Shown here: piece by piece, positions 1-9,089 of the stretch
Position numbering within the stretch: the first letter of the stretch is position 1
Layout: each line of letters begins with the position of its first letter
Source of the DNA: Ectothiorhodospiraceae bacterium
GTDB lineage: Bacteria > Pseudomonadota > Gammaproteobacteria > SZUA-152
Assembly: GCA_002401775.2 (NCBI GenBank)
Contig: NVUB02000183.1
Location: 1-41,792 of the forward strand
Length of the DNA: 41,792 bases
Direction of reading: 5' to 3'
Notes under the pieces: model-generated
Seen by the model: the letters and a program-made list of their open reading frames with translations, nothing else
What the model was told of the DNA's origin: nothing
Database searches by the model: none
Program-made: the position numbers and the translations under genes

Positions 1-402
1 CGGATGTGCGACCATGCCCGCTCGTACAGGGTTTAGCTCAACATAGCGCATACAAGTCAATAAATAGGCTTCGCTATCAATCAAGGTGGCTTTGTAGCGG
101 CCTTCCCATAGTGTGCCGGTACGCTGGTAGCAGTAATTGAAGTACTGTACGTAATAACGCCCCAGCATTTGCATCGCTTTGGCGAGGCTTTGTTCTGTAT
201 GCGGGGTAATCAGTAAATGTACGTGGTTGGTCATCAGCACATAGGCATGAATATCACAATCGTGGGCTTTGCAGGCTAGCTGGAGCTTTTCAAGATAAAA
301 CTGGTAGTCGGCATCAGTGCAAAAAATTTCGGTGCGATTGTTGCCCCGCAAAATAACATGTTGTGGCTGGCCGGGTAATACGAATCGGGGTAAACGTGCC
401 AT
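1..402 (-). CDS. REP-associated tyrosine transposase (Y1/IS200-like), partial at window edge
   Basis: The reverse strand from an ATG at 402 reads without a stop to the window edge and gives about 134 residues of a Y1-type (HUH) transposase of the RAYT group. Visible landmarks are the N-terminal MARLPRFVLPGQPQHVILRG, the metal-binding HUH motif in MTNHVHLLIT, the block RTGTLWEGRYKAT and the end block YVELNPVRAGMV. These enzymes nick single-stranded DNA at repetitive hairpins and are usually single-copy chromosomal genes. The C-terminus lies outside the window, so intactness cannot be judged. The four GAGTCTGACCCC repeats just upstream are the likely associated repeat family. The family call is strong; activity is not shown. 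Confidence 0.9.
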   Translation of the reverse strand, partial: MARLPRFVLPGQPQHVILRGNNRTEIFCTDADYQFYLEKLQLACKAHDCDIHAYVLMTNHVHLLITPHTEQSLAKAMQMLGRYYVQYFNYCYQRTGTLWEGRYKATLIDSEAYLLTCMRYVELNPVRAGMVAHP

Positions 403-463
403 TTTGCTGCTTCCAGATTTAGTAGTACAGGCAATATATTACGCCTCTAATCATATATCAATC

Positions 464-550
464 GAGTCTGACCCCATTGATAGAGTCTGACCCCATTGAT
501 ATTAATCGAGTCTGACCCCATTGATATTAATCGAGTCTGACCCCATTGAT
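464..550. repeat. Four direct copies of an 18-bp repeat next to the RAYT gene
   Basis: GAGTCTGACCCCATTGAT occurs exactly at 464-481, 483-500, 508-525 and 533-550; the last two copies are joined by the same 7-bp spacer. The repeat lies about 60 bp upstream of the transposase start. Repeats with the core GGGGTCAGACTC are commonly seen near RAYT genes in gammaproteobacteria, so this is probably a substrate or by-product of that enzyme; this link is inference. Confidence 0.85.
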
Positions 551-674
551 ATTAAGTGGGTGTCCGTGTAAGCTAATGGCTTACTGACGCTGGTTTTGAT
601 ATTGATTCCAATGTCGATATTTGTATCGAGGATGGGCGGCTTGTGATTACTTGCATCGAATAGGTAAATTTTAA

Positions 675-1016
675 ATGAACAATGCATTAATGGTTATTTT
701 TCCTTATCTTCATAAAGACACTTGGGTCTTCGATGATGCAGACGTTGGGCTAGTAAAAGAGCCTTTTGTTTTTGGCGTACCTGAGATGATTGACGATCTT
801 GTGAGTGATATTCCAAACGCTAAAGAAGGCTTTAGACTAATTTTCTCGCAGAAGCCTTTCCCAAATTATCAGCGTAAACTCACTCGCTTACATGAAGAGT
901 GCGAAGGCTATTGGTACACCATCACTGGAGCTGGTGAAGGCTGGTTATGCCCAGCCCTATTTAAATACTTTGATGATGCGCCTGAGGAGATTTATGTTAA
1001 AGCTGAGAGTAAATAA
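675..1016 (+). CDS. DUF6717-like small protein
   Basis: A 113-residue soluble protein with no signal peptide or membrane segment. It is rich in aromatic residues and has an orderly globular pattern (WVFDD near residue 18, GFRLIFS near 52, GEGWLCPALFKYF near the end). From memory it resembles the family annotated DUF6717, whose function is unknown; this assignment could not be tested here. The start ATG at 675 follows an AGGTAAA stretch about 8 bases upstream; an in-frame ATG at 690 is an alternative. It converges on the immunity-like gene that ends two bases after its stop, so it may be a passenger of the RHS region. Confidence 0.65.
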   Translation: MNNALMVIFPYLHKDTWVFDDADVGLVKEPFVFGVPEMIDDLVSDIPNAKEGFRLIFSQKPFPNYQRKLTRLHEECEGYWYTITGAGEGWLCPALFKYFDDAPEEIYVKAESK

Positions 1017-1018
1017 CC

Positions 1019-1462
1019 CTATGCTATTTTCTTTTCTGCCAATGGAAACATTCGCAAAATATTGATAAGAGCAAAAAGATTAGAGCCAGATGGCGCCCAT
1101 ATTTTTTCATTCAAATTACTTAAACAAATAAATTCAGATTCAAATTTAGCATCTTGACCAGATTGAGATTCAAGCTGATCAAGCACTACACCTTTATGTA
1201 TTTTATCTAGTTCAACTGTTATTAACGAATCTTCGTATACAGAGCAAAGCATTTCAGTTCCTAGTGCTGTCCATTTGTCTTGGCTGTGCCAAAACAATAA
1301 GACAACATCTAAATCAGGATCAATATCAAAAACCTTATTCTTCTGAATTTCCGAGAGTTGCGAACCTTCATAACAACTCTCGTTATCCTCAAACAATTTG
1401 TGTTGACTCGCCTTCCATAAAATACGGTTTCTATACCATTCAGCTTTATCTACATTCATCAT
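1019..1462 (-). CDS. Putative immunity protein for the RHS C-terminal domain
   Basis: A 147-residue acidic soluble protein of no recognised family. Its ATG overlaps the stop codon of the upstream RHS-core gene by one base (TAATG at 1464-1460), the usual sign of translational coupling. Position and size are those of an immunity gene in polymorphic toxin loci: the last, small, cytosolic gene directly behind a gene ending in a variable C-terminal domain. The sequence has no signal peptide, which would place it in the cytoplasm to neutralise incoming or misdirected toxin. The immunity role is inferred from position only; no immunity-family motif was recognised. Confidence 0.65.
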   Translation of the reverse strand: MMNVDKAEWYRNRILWKASQHKLFEDNESCYEGSQLSEIQKNKVFDIDPDLDVVLLFWHSQDKWTALGTEMLCSVYEDSLITVELDKIHKGVVLDQLESQSGQDAKFESEFICLSNLNEKIWAPSGSNLFALINILRMFPLAEKKIA

Positions 1463-2349
1463 TACAAACCAAAATCTATAGTGAAGTCCGAGCCTTTAGA
1501 CGTACTAGGTCGAACAGTTCCTCCATTAAAAGGCTTCCCATCTTGTACTCGCCGCCTTAAAAAAGAATCTAATTTTGGGTTTGCAATCAACCCTGTATCA
1601 ATTTCAGCTCTGGTTGCTCCTCTCGACCTCAACGCATCTTTTAGTTTGCCAATATCTTGAGGGTTTAACGTATCTGAAATATTGATCTTAGCCCTAGCGA
1701 CACCATTAGTTATTGGGATGTCATCCAACTTCAGCCCTAAGCGTTGTGCAGCACCGCCTAGTCCCTTTGCGGCCCCTGCCCCCGCACTCTCTTTATTATT
1801 TTTCCTATCAAATAACTTCTTGTAGATGTCTTTTGACAAACCTTTTTTTGCAGCCCATTTCACGCCTGTAACAATAGGATTTCCGGCTAGCCCTTTTTGG
1901 GTACCAGGTATCTTTGGTGATAACCCATCAGGATCCACAAACTTATACGGATTATTATTCGCATAAGCATAGCGATTAAAGCTATGAATGTTATCTTCCT
2001 GATACTTCACCGGGTCTATCCCGGTAAACCGTCCTAATACCGGGTTATACCAACGTGCGCCGAAGTAGGATAGGCCAAAGTTTTCATAGCTGGCTTTACC
2101 GGTATACCAGAGGTTATTTCCAGTACTGTTGTCTGAAACAATTCTGTCGCCGTAGGGTTGGTATTCCTCACTCCAGACTAGACTGCCGGTACTGTCAGAG
2201 CCCGCTATGGATGAACCTAAAGCATCAAAATGCACGTAGGTGATATGCCCATCTGAGAGTACGGGCGATGAAGTCATAAAAGCCAGCAGCATGAAAAATA
2301 GGGCGTGTAGCATTATTTTTAGGTTCGTTTTCATCATTTTTATAACCAT
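1462..2349 (-). CDS. Exported RHS core-domain protein with unassigned C-terminal (toxin-like) domain
   Basis: A 295-residue protein. Residues about 1-33 form a signal peptide (hydrophobic HALFFMLLAFMTSS). Residues about 36-142 are the RHS repeat-associated core: YVHFDALGSS, EEYQPYGD, GLSYFGARWYNPVLGRF, and the closing DPDG at 139-142, where self-cleavage occurs in studied RHS proteins. Residues 143-295 are a basic variable domain ending TVRPSTSKGSDFTIDFGL that I do not recognise; by position it is the effector domain. Normal RHS proteins carry this core at the end of one very long chain; here it stands alone with its own export signal and its own ribosome binding site (AGGAG at 2364-2360, ten bases before the ATG). 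It follows the large YD-repeat gene by 59 bases and overlaps the putative immunity gene. Confidence 0.85.
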   Translation of the reverse strand: MVIKMMKTNLKIMLHALFFMLLAFMTSSPVLSDGHITYVHFDALGSSIAGSDSTGSLVWSEEYQPYGDRIVSDNSTGNNLWYTGKASYENFGLSYFGARWYNPVLGRFTGIDPVKYQEDNIHSFNRYAYANNNPYKFVDPDGLSPKIPGTQKGLAGNPIVTGVKWAAKKGLSKDIYKKLFDRKNNKESAGAGAAKGLGGAAQRLGLKLDDIPITNGVARAKINISDTLNPQDIGKLKDALRSRGATRAEIDTGLIANPKLDSFLRRRVQDGKPFNGGTVRPSTSKGSDFTIDFGL

Positions 2350-2359
2350 TAGTATTTAT

Positions 2360-2364
2360 CTCCT
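2360..2364 (-). promoter_or_regulatory. Ribosome binding site of the stand-alone RHS core gene
   Basis: AGGAG on the minus strand, ten bases before the ATG at 2349. It supports real separate initiation of the core protein rather than an accidental break in one long gene. Confidence 0.7.
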
Positions 2365-2408
2365 GTTGTTCTTGTCGTTGTTGTTAAACCGTATTTACCC
2401 ATTCAACA

Positions 2409-5400
2409 TTAGTTCAACAAGAGATTTGTGATGATCGATAAAAGTGCCGCACGAGTACTGATAATGGTTTCTTTTACATTATTTTCACCGGTGCGGTAAT
2501 CGGAGCAATAACTTGTAAAGAAAGCCGGATAATCAATGCAACCTCGCACACGATAAAAGTAACTTCCATCCATTTGTTTAGTGATATCCGTAGAACGATT
2601 AGTCCCATTGTAGATTAATTGAGCATCGCTAAAGTTAGAGACAGTCGCCTCGTATAGTTCGTACCTATTAAAGCTAATTCCAGTCGCCGCCCCCCAATCT
2701 ACCGTGTAAATTCCACTGTAATCTGCACTGGGTACGTTGATGTAGCTTGGTTTATCTGTAGGAATGGTGACCGTCACAAAACCCGTACTATCCGTAAAGT
2801 CACTACAAGCAAATCCATTACAAGCTTGTACTTTATAGAGATAGCTGCCGTTACTTTTTCCAACAATATCAACACTTGGGCCACTTGGTTTATAACGAAG
2901 GGGACTTGGAAAAGTTTTGCTTGTATCTTCTTCCAGTTCATAATGAGTTACCGTTCCGCTTGCAGCTCCCCAAGACAATGTATACCTTCCATCGTCATCA
3001 GTGGCTGGCCAGGTAATTGCCCCCGGCATCCCTGGTGCTATTTTAACAGAGACTCCATTACTACCCGTGGTGAAGTTACTGCATACAACAGCACTACACG
3101 CACGAATGCGGTAATAGTACGTTGCATTTGACGTTGCCTTGCCTGTAAAGCCAAACGCATAACCTAGCCCTTGGAATACCATTGCTTCCCCGGCAAAAGA
3201 GGCATTAGTCGATTCATATAATTCGTACCGAATAATTTCACCGTCTCCGGAGTTCCAGTTGATACTGTAAGTACCGGAATAATTTACCGTCGGTACTGTT
3301 AAATAATCAGGAGGCGTAGGTGGAAGGATATTCACATTAACGCCCAATGGCTCTTCAACAAAACCACCACATACAAATGGCGAGCAACCTCGCACCCGGT
3401 AGTAATAGGTGCCGTCTAGCTTTCCGGTTATTGTTGCTGTTGTTGCTGCAACCTGGGCAACTAAAGATTCACCACTATAAAGGGCATTATTGGCTTCGTA
3501 GACCTCGTAATAAGTTGGGCCGCCTGCTGTTGTACCCCAGGAGATATCATAAACACCATCCTGATCACTCGCTGGTACCGTTATTGACGATGGAATTCCA
3601 ATAGGAATATTGACATCAATCCGGTTTAACCCCACTCGGTAATCACTACAACCGGTTTTGTAACATGCACGTATACGATAGTAGTAACGATTGCTGCCGC
3701 GGTCACTGAGCACTTGAGAGAGTGATGACGTATATGCTGCGAGGGTTTGATCAGAGAATACCGAATCTGTTGCCTCATAAAGCTCATAGTGGGTAAGTGT
3801 CCCACTGGCACTTCCCCATGAAATATTATACGACCCGTCAGTATCGAGCGTTGGAACCGTGATACCTGACGGTATACCCGGTGGCAATTCAACAGAAATA
3901 CTATTTGTACCCGTAGAATAAATCCCACAAGTTACCGGTACGCCCACACACGCTCGTACCCAATAGTAATACTCGCCATTACCTTTACCGGTGAACGCCT
4001 TGCTCAAACCTGGGCCTTGGTAGATCAAGACTGCTTTTGTAAAGTCTGAACTTGTTGATTCCAGTAATTCATATTGTGTAGTTGTAGTATTTGAGGGAAC
4101 CCACGAAACGGTATAACCACCGTCGTAATCAACTGAGGGAACATTGAGACTTGGAGGAATAACTGCTTGGTTTTTAACAACAGCAATAAGTTTACTGTCT
4201 AAGTAAGCATTCTCTTTTAACCACTGGCCGGTTGGGGTGTACTCTCCCATTAGGTTGCCACTTTTGTTATACAAGAGATGAACCGTTTGACCACCCTCGG
4301 TCTTGGTCACCATGCTTTGATTTCCATCATATTGAAAATCGGCAATATCATTGCTATTTCGTTTGACTTTCACCAGATCAGCGGCATCATTAAATGTGAA
4401 GTTATCTGTTCCATTACCAGAAACATTTCCGTATACATCATAAGCAAATGTATGATTGATGCCTCCACTTGTTGACAGAAGCTTGTTATTAGAGGGGTCG
4501 TAGGTGTAAGCAATATTTCTTCCACCAATATTCATGGTTTTTATATTACCGCCAATTTCATAATTGATGGTACCTGCTCCCCAAATACCACTTGCCGTCG
4601 CCAACCGGTCAACAGTGTCGTACGTCATTTTCCGCGTATAGCTATTATCAGCGTTATTGGTTATTTCTTTTATGTTGCCATTGTTATCATAGCTATAGCT
4701 CAAATTGATATTACCATTTGTAATTGGCGTCACTATACTACTCATCCATTGACGACTATTCTGCCCTAGCTGGGTCAGTACACCATTTGCATACTGCAGG
4801 GTGTTTGGCTGTCCATTAGGGTAGTAAGTAATGTCGGTAATAAAAGGGGCAACCTCTGTTTGTCGCCCTTTGGGGTCAGTTGAGTAGGTAACCACGCGTC
4901 CGCTGGGGTAAATAATTGATGTTACATGGTCAAGTAATGACAAACTATAGGTTAATGAGTAGTTTTGTGCCCCGATTGATAACCGTTCCGTTCTCAAATT
5001 GTCGTTGCTGTCATATGTGTATGTACGAGTTGCAGCGCTTGTTCCTGCAGTTTCAAGGTTACTATTTTTGTCATAAGTATAAGTAACGTCTGGCGTAGTA
5101 GCCCCTGGGTAGTTAACTGTTTTTAATCGATGCAGCCCATCGTATGTAAAGTTCGTTGTACCCGAGGTGCCAACTTTCCGGGTTGTCATATTGCCTACAT
5201 TATCTCGGCCATATGTTGTTTTATTCGTTTCAGGGTCATCAATTGATTTAAGAAAATGAGTTGGGTAATAGCTATACGTTCGAGTCTTTCCGCCTTGTGT
5301 GACTGTCGATAGCTGCCCAAGATTATTCCGGGTAATTGTTGTCGTTATAGACTCCGGCGACTGTATTTTCATTAGCTCTTTTTCTTCAGGGTCGCCAAAT

Positions 5401-7571
5401 GACCGATATGTATAAGTGGTACTGTTTCCTTTTTGATTTTTTATAGTGACTTTATTACCAAGTTTATACGTATATGTGCTTACCCCGCCCCCGGAATAGG
5501 CAGTAGTTTTTATCCGCCCGAGGTTATCATAGCTGTACGAGATACCCACTGATGAATTTGGGTATGACTCAAATAGCTTTTGTCCTAGGGCGTTATAATT
5601 GATGTTTACTACTGAAGTATCTCCGCCAATTTTTGTCACTTTTACCGGGCGGCCAAAACCATCGTAATCTGTTATTTCTGAGTAGGTGAAGCGAGTTAAT
5701 GTTCTTTTATTCGCTGAGTAATCAATCGACACAATACTGTTTATTGGCCTTTGAACTGAGTCAATTCTATTCAGGGAATCGTATCCGTAAGTGGTTAGCT
5801 TTGACTCACCATTCCTTACTGATGCTATGGTGCCTGTTTCATTAACATCCCGAATTATTGATACGCCTTCTAACTGAGATTCTGAACCTGCAACACCATT
5901 TTTATAATTACTGTAAGTTATTCGTTTTGCGGCAGGATCAGTTATCGTGGCTATATCTCCCTTACTAGCACTTGTATTTGTATAAGTATAATTAGTTGTA
6001 GCGCCATATCGATTTACCGATTTGACATTACCATTGGCATCATATGTGCGGGAAATCGTTGAATTACCTGTTAGCCCCGATAGTGTTTCATCATTTAATT
6101 CATGCAATATCCATTTTGCAGTATTAATGTAATAGGTATTTGTTCGTGTAACCGAAGCATTCCCTGTTTCCACAACTTTACCTGCATTTCCATATTTATC
6201 GTAATTGGCAAAAGGAAAGGTTGTTGTGTAATCCGTACCATCCTTGTTGCTGATTTTTTTCGTTAATATTGGGACATATATTTCTGTGTCAAATGCATTA
6301 GACAAAATTCTTTTGGGTCTAAAATAGTTTTCATCCGAAATTCTCTGACCACTCCACGCATATGTTTCAACCTGAATATCGCCAATACTTTTTTTCAACA
6401 ATACTCCGACTTTCCACAGTGAATTTATTCCATCATTATCCGCTGCTCGTGCTCCGTAATGTTGGTACTCTATATCCCCATTGGGAGTCGATATTTCTGT
6501 TTTATCAAAAGCTGAGCCTGGCGTATATTTATATAGCCATATTCCGTTATCAGACGTTATTTTTTTAGTGACCGACGTTGTTTGTCTTGAGTCACCGACT
6601 GGCCCAAACGGCGTATACCCATAGATATACTCTACATAACCGGTCGTTGGGTATGTGATTTTTTTAATTGAATATTCACCCGCTCCACTCTCAGTATTGT
6701 ACGAATACTGCCATGTTGTCCCGTCTGGCCTGACAACAGTATCCAAATTATAATGTTCTGTCCCGACACCGGACACCGCTGAATAGCGATATGTCCACGT
6801 TTGGCTATTAGCAGTAATCGTGTTGAGCCTGACGCTATTACTGGTACGGGCAGTGTAACTATACGTGACTGTACGGTTATCACTGCTTGTCACTGAATTG
6901 ATCAGTGTGTAACCAGCCGCGCTATTTTCATAGCTAATATTGATATAATTACCATTGCGGTCAGTAATTTTTGTAACGTATAACGCTGTGCCAGCGTTAT
7001 TAAGCCACGCCATATCGTATTTAAGACCTTCTGGCGACCAAACTGCTAAGCCATTATGAGTTCCATAAGATTGGCAATCTGCTTTCCAACGTTGCTTTGT
7101 TATGTAGGTATACGTCTCCGCAACACCTTGGTTAACAGCATCAAAAAGTAATTGCTGACTCCCGTCTGGTAATCCCAAGGTTGGATTATCGGAAGAATTT
7201 ACTGGATCGTTAGTACATACATCACTGCCTGCTGATTTCAATACACGGCCAAAATGCATTGACCAGCCAACGCCGTATGGTGTGCGCAAGCCAAGCGGGT
7301 CCGGTTGTACATCGTGTAAGTTTGCATATGATCGCTGAATGATGATATCCAACCCGCCATTGCCCGGAATTTCTGTGTCAACGTGCTGAAGATTTAATGT
7401 GCCACTGAAAGGGTCTATTAGCTCATTAGCATTTTGATTCAATAATTGACGAGCAGCAGGAATACCGGCTTCTTCGTAGTAATCAGGCATATCTTCTGCC
7501 TGAAGAGTCAGCGGCAATACAAAAACACCAAATATGACTGTGTGTAATATTTTAATCATTTTTTTCTTCAT
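2409..7571 (-). CDS. Large exported YD-repeat (RHS-type) shell protein with C-terminal fibronectin-like repeats
   Basis: A 1720-residue protein. Residues 1-25 are a signal peptide ending LTLQA. The N-terminal part (about 45-110) has the DPFSGTLNLQHVDTEIPG and GVGWSMHFGR blocks typical of RHS/SpvB-like entry regions. From about 450 to 1120 there are many YD repeats (YDSLNRI, YDGLHRL, YDNNGNI), which in known RHS and TcC structures wrap into a hollow shell. The chain reaches the usual pre-core segment GEYTPTGQWLKENAYLDSKLIAVV near 1125, then instead of the RHS core it runs into six repeats of about 93 residues and stops. The missing core is encoded by the next gene. The protein is Sec-exported, so it is periplasmic, surface-bound or released; no T6SS PAAR domain is present. 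The whole locus likely forms one transcript running towards lower coordinates. Confidence 0.9.
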   Translation of the reverse strand: MKKKMIKILHTVIFGVFVLPLTLQAEDMPDYYEEAGIPAARQLLNQNANELIDPFSGTLNLQHVDTEIPGNGGLDIIIQRSYANLHDVQPDPLGLRTPYGVGWSMHFGRVLKSAGSDVCTNDPVNSSDNPTLGLPDGSQQLLFDAVNQGVAETYTYITKQRWKADCQSYGTHNGLAVWSPEGLKYDMAWLNNAGTALYVTKITDRNGNYINISYENSAAGYTLINSVTSSDNRTVTYSYTARTSNSVRLNTITANSQTWTYRYSAVSGVGTEHYNLDTVVRPDGTTWQYSYNTESGAGEYSIKKITYPTTGYVEYIYGYTPFGPVGDSRQTTSVTKKITSDNGIWLYKYTPGSAFDKTEISTPNGDIEYQHYGARAADNDGINSLWKVGVLLKKSIGDIQVETYAWSGQRISDENYFRPKRILSNAFDTEIYVPILTKKISNKDGTDYTTTFPFANYDKYGNAGKVVETGNASVTRTNTYYINTAKWILHELNDETLSGLTGNSTISRTYDANGNVKSVNRYGATTNYTYTNTSASKGDIATITDPAAKRITYSNYKNGVAGSESQLEGVSIIRDVNETGTIASVRNGESKLTTYGYDSLNRIDSVQRPINSIVSIDYSANKRTLTRFTYSEITDYDGFGRPVKVTKIGGDTSVVNINYNALGQKLFESYPNSSVGISYSYDNLGRIKTTAYSGGGVSTYTYKLGNKVTIKNQKGNSTTYTYRSFGDPEEKELMKIQSPESITTTITRNNLGQLSTVTQGGKTRTYSYYPTHFLKSIDDPETNKTTYGRDNVGNMTTRKVGTSGTTNFTYDGLHRLKTVNYPGATTPDVTYTYDKNSNLETAGTSAATRTYTYDSNDNLRTERLSIGAQNYSLTYSLSLLDHVTSIIYPSGRVVTYSTDPKGRQTEVAPFITDITYYPNGQPNTLQYANGVLTQLGQNSRQWMSSIVTPITNGNINLSYSYDNNGNIKEITNNADNSYTRKMTYDTVDRLATASGIWGAGTINYEIGGNIKTMNIGGRNIAYTYDPSNNKLLSTSGGINHTFAYDVYGNVSGNGTDNFTFNDAADLVKVKRNSNDIADFQYDGNQSMVTKTEGGQTVHLLYNKSGNLMGEYTPTGQWLKENAYLDSKLIAVVKNQAVIPPSLNVPSVDYDGGYTVSWVPSNTTTTQYELLESTSSDFTKAVLIYQGPGLSKAFTGKGNGEYYYWVRACVGVPVTCGIYSTGTNSISVELPPGIPSGITVPTLDTDGSYNISWGSASGTLTHYELYEATDSVFSDQTLAAYTSSLSQVLSDRGSNRYYYRIRACYKTGCSDYRVGLNRIDVNIPIGIPSSITVPASDQDGVYDISWGTTAGGPTYYEVYEANNALYSGESLVAQVAATTATITGKLDGTYYYRVRGCSPFVCGGFVEEPLGVNVNILPPTPPDYLTVPTVNYSGTYSINWNSGDGEIIRYELYESTNASFAGEAMVFQGLGYAFGFTGKATSNATYYYRIRACSAVVCSNFTTGSNGVSVKIAPGMPGAITWPATDDDGRYTLSWGAASGTVTHYELEEDTSKTFPSPLRYKPSGPSVDIVGKSNGSYLYKVQACNGFACSDFTDSTGFVTVTIPTDKPSYINVPSADYSGIYTVDWGAATGISFNRYELYEATVSNFSDAQLIYNGTNRSTDITKQMDGSYFYRVRGCIDYPAFFTSYCSDYRTGENNVKETIISTRAALLSIITNLLLN
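2460..4155 (-). repeat. Six tandem fibronectin-III-like repeats within the shell protein
   Basis: Six copies of about 93 residues cover residues about 1140-1703. Each begins with a P..I.VP..D.DG.Y..SWG pattern, continues with HYELYEAT and S.FS, and ends YYYR.RAC...CSDY. Each copy keeps two cysteines near RAC and CSDY, expected to form a disulfide outside the cytoplasm. Such repeats are known from RHS proteins of marine gammaproteobacteria, where they lie between the YD shell and the RHS core; here they form the C-terminus. Confidence 0.85.
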
Positions 7572-7767
7572 AATTTAATGCTCTTTGTATTTGAAGGCTT
7601 AATATTCAGTGATTTAAGTATTGTATTTATAGATATCTGTAGATTGGGCTATTATTCATTGATAGAGGCTTAATTCACCATGTATGGTGGAATTTTTCAC
7701 ACAGTATTCAACCACAACAATCTTCTAAACTACTCTCGTTATACCAAAACAATATTGAAAATTTACA

Positions 7768-8115
7768 CTAATAAACCGTATTAACCCAATAAACCTTATT
7801 ACTATCCCAATTTCCACAACCATAAGCTTTTAGATGGAACAGGGTAATTGTTTTTCCTGCTGAAGCTGCTGCCAGTATTGCGGCGTATTTTTCTTTAAAT
7901 AATCCATCTGATGCAGCAATTGTCCAACGCCCACCACCGGTGCAATCAACTGTAAAGTCGCCTTCCCCTTCCAGCCAGATCGATATGATATTGGCCCCTT
8001 CAACGATAATATTTTTCACCTTACCCGTTTCTGTTCCATCGGCGACTGCCACTCCAGAAAAAAATATTCCTAGAGATATGCTTAGGCACAGGGCAAACGT
8101 ATGTAATTTTTTCAA
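7768..8115 (-). CDS. Small exported protein of unknown function
   Basis: A 115-residue protein with a clear signal peptide (MKKLHTFALCLSISLGIFFSGVAVADG). The mature part of about 90 residues has two cysteines (VDCTGGGRWTI and YGCGNWDSN) likely to form one disulfide, and reads as a compact beta-rich domain: KNIIVEGANIISIWL, a GGGRWTI turn and an amphipathic FKEKYAAILAAASAGK helix. It resembles in layout the exported protein at 9090-9434, suggesting a shared fold. It lies upstream of, and in the same direction as, the RHS shell gene, with about 200 bases between them, so it may or may not share its transcript. No function can be named. Confidence 0.75.
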   Translation of the reverse strand: MKKLHTFALCLSISLGIFFSGVAVADGTETGKVKNIIVEGANIISIWLEGEGDFTVDCTGGGRWTIAASDGLFKEKYAAILAAASAGKTITLFHLKAYGCGNWDSNKVYWVNTVY

Positions 8116-9037
8116 TGAACTATTCCTTTAACTCAATATATTAATTATTCTGGCTTGGAAATTAATACAATTTTCGACATTGCAATATGAACGCTGACTA
8201 CAACTTATTTACTCGCAGCTCAGTAGAAGGCCAAGTTAACCACTGCTGAGAACCTATTTTGTAAACTAAAACGTAGGCTTGAAACGCAAACAGAAATGTA
8301 AATTAGTTGAATATACTTTGAACAGGTAAATTCAACGTACACAGCGGCCAGAAAGGTTTTGAATACGTGTTTACACGATTCATTGACACTCCCTTGCCGA
8401 CGTATATCCCCATAAAACTACAGTGGCTCAGCCTCTGCTTATTGCCTCCCTTTTCCTCGCACCTTATTATTTTCTAGCACTTCCTATTTTTCCAGCCTGG
8501 TGTGTGATGGGCGACTTGTTACCTTTTGTTATCTTATTATCCAGGCCAAGTATTGGCATAGCAGTTGGTAGTTATGGTCAAAAATTCGGATTCAAGCCCA
8601 ACTTACCGATAACTATGGAGGGAGATTATGCTTTTTTTTATAATTATGCGCAAACGCTGTCAGCGATAATATTACCAGAAATCTTCTGTCCCACACACTT
8701 CTGTTCTGAATAAGGTCAATCACTAAATAGAAATTAAGGGATTAATCAATCTATAATCATCTATATTAGCATTTAACCAAACAATAAATTATATAGCTGA
8801 CACCAACAAACTCGCTAGATAAGTATATTCAGCACACATGAGCTGGCGGCCTTTGGCATTAAGTGAGTAATGCTCTGTTTTCGTCGTGTTTGCGATGTCA
8901 CTTTCGCGGCTAATGCCGCTCTACAATATTACTTCCCTACTGGGTTCGGTGGTATTTTCGCTTTAGCAAGGTTCTAACTGTAAAAGCACTATATTTTCGT
9001 TTGCCCTCTCAATATTTAAAAATATATAATGAAATTA
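8116..9037. other. Intergenic, AT-rich; no supported gene
   Basis: About 920 bases between two small exported-protein genes on opposite strands. It holds one REP-like hairpin (8902-8925) and an open frame at 8423-8713 that lacks a ribosome binding site and protein-like composition. Both flanking promoters must lie here but no convincing -35/-10 pair was identified. Confidence 0.5.
8902..8925. repeat. REP-like hairpin, copy 1
   Basis: TTTCGCGGCTAATGCCGCTC followed by TACA forms a GCGGC/GCCGC hairpin. A close relative with GAAGCTGCTCC in place of AATGCCGCTC lies at 13799-13824. This short palindromic repeat is widespread between genes in gammaproteobacteria. Confidence 0.6.
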
Positions 9038-9078
9038 CGTAATGAACTAACCGTAATGAACTAACCGTAATGAACTAA
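9038..9078 (+). repeat. Three tandem 14-bp repeats at the translation start region
   Basis: CGTAATGAACTAAC is repeated at 9038-9051 and 9052-9065, with a third copy lacking its last base at 9066-9078. The third copy runs directly into the AAAGGG ribosome binding site of the exported-protein gene at 9090. Copy-number change here would move the promoter relative to the start. Confidence 0.8.
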
Positions 9079-9089
9079 AGGGTTTGAAA

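Noticed and set aside
1264-1560. Plus-strand frame opposite the immunity-like gene
   Set aside because: It is a shadow of the coupled RHS-core and immunity genes and has no start signal.
8423-8713. 96-residue open frame
   Set aside because: It needs a GTG start with no ribosome binding site and has no protein-like pattern; surrounding DNA is AT-rich and intergenic.
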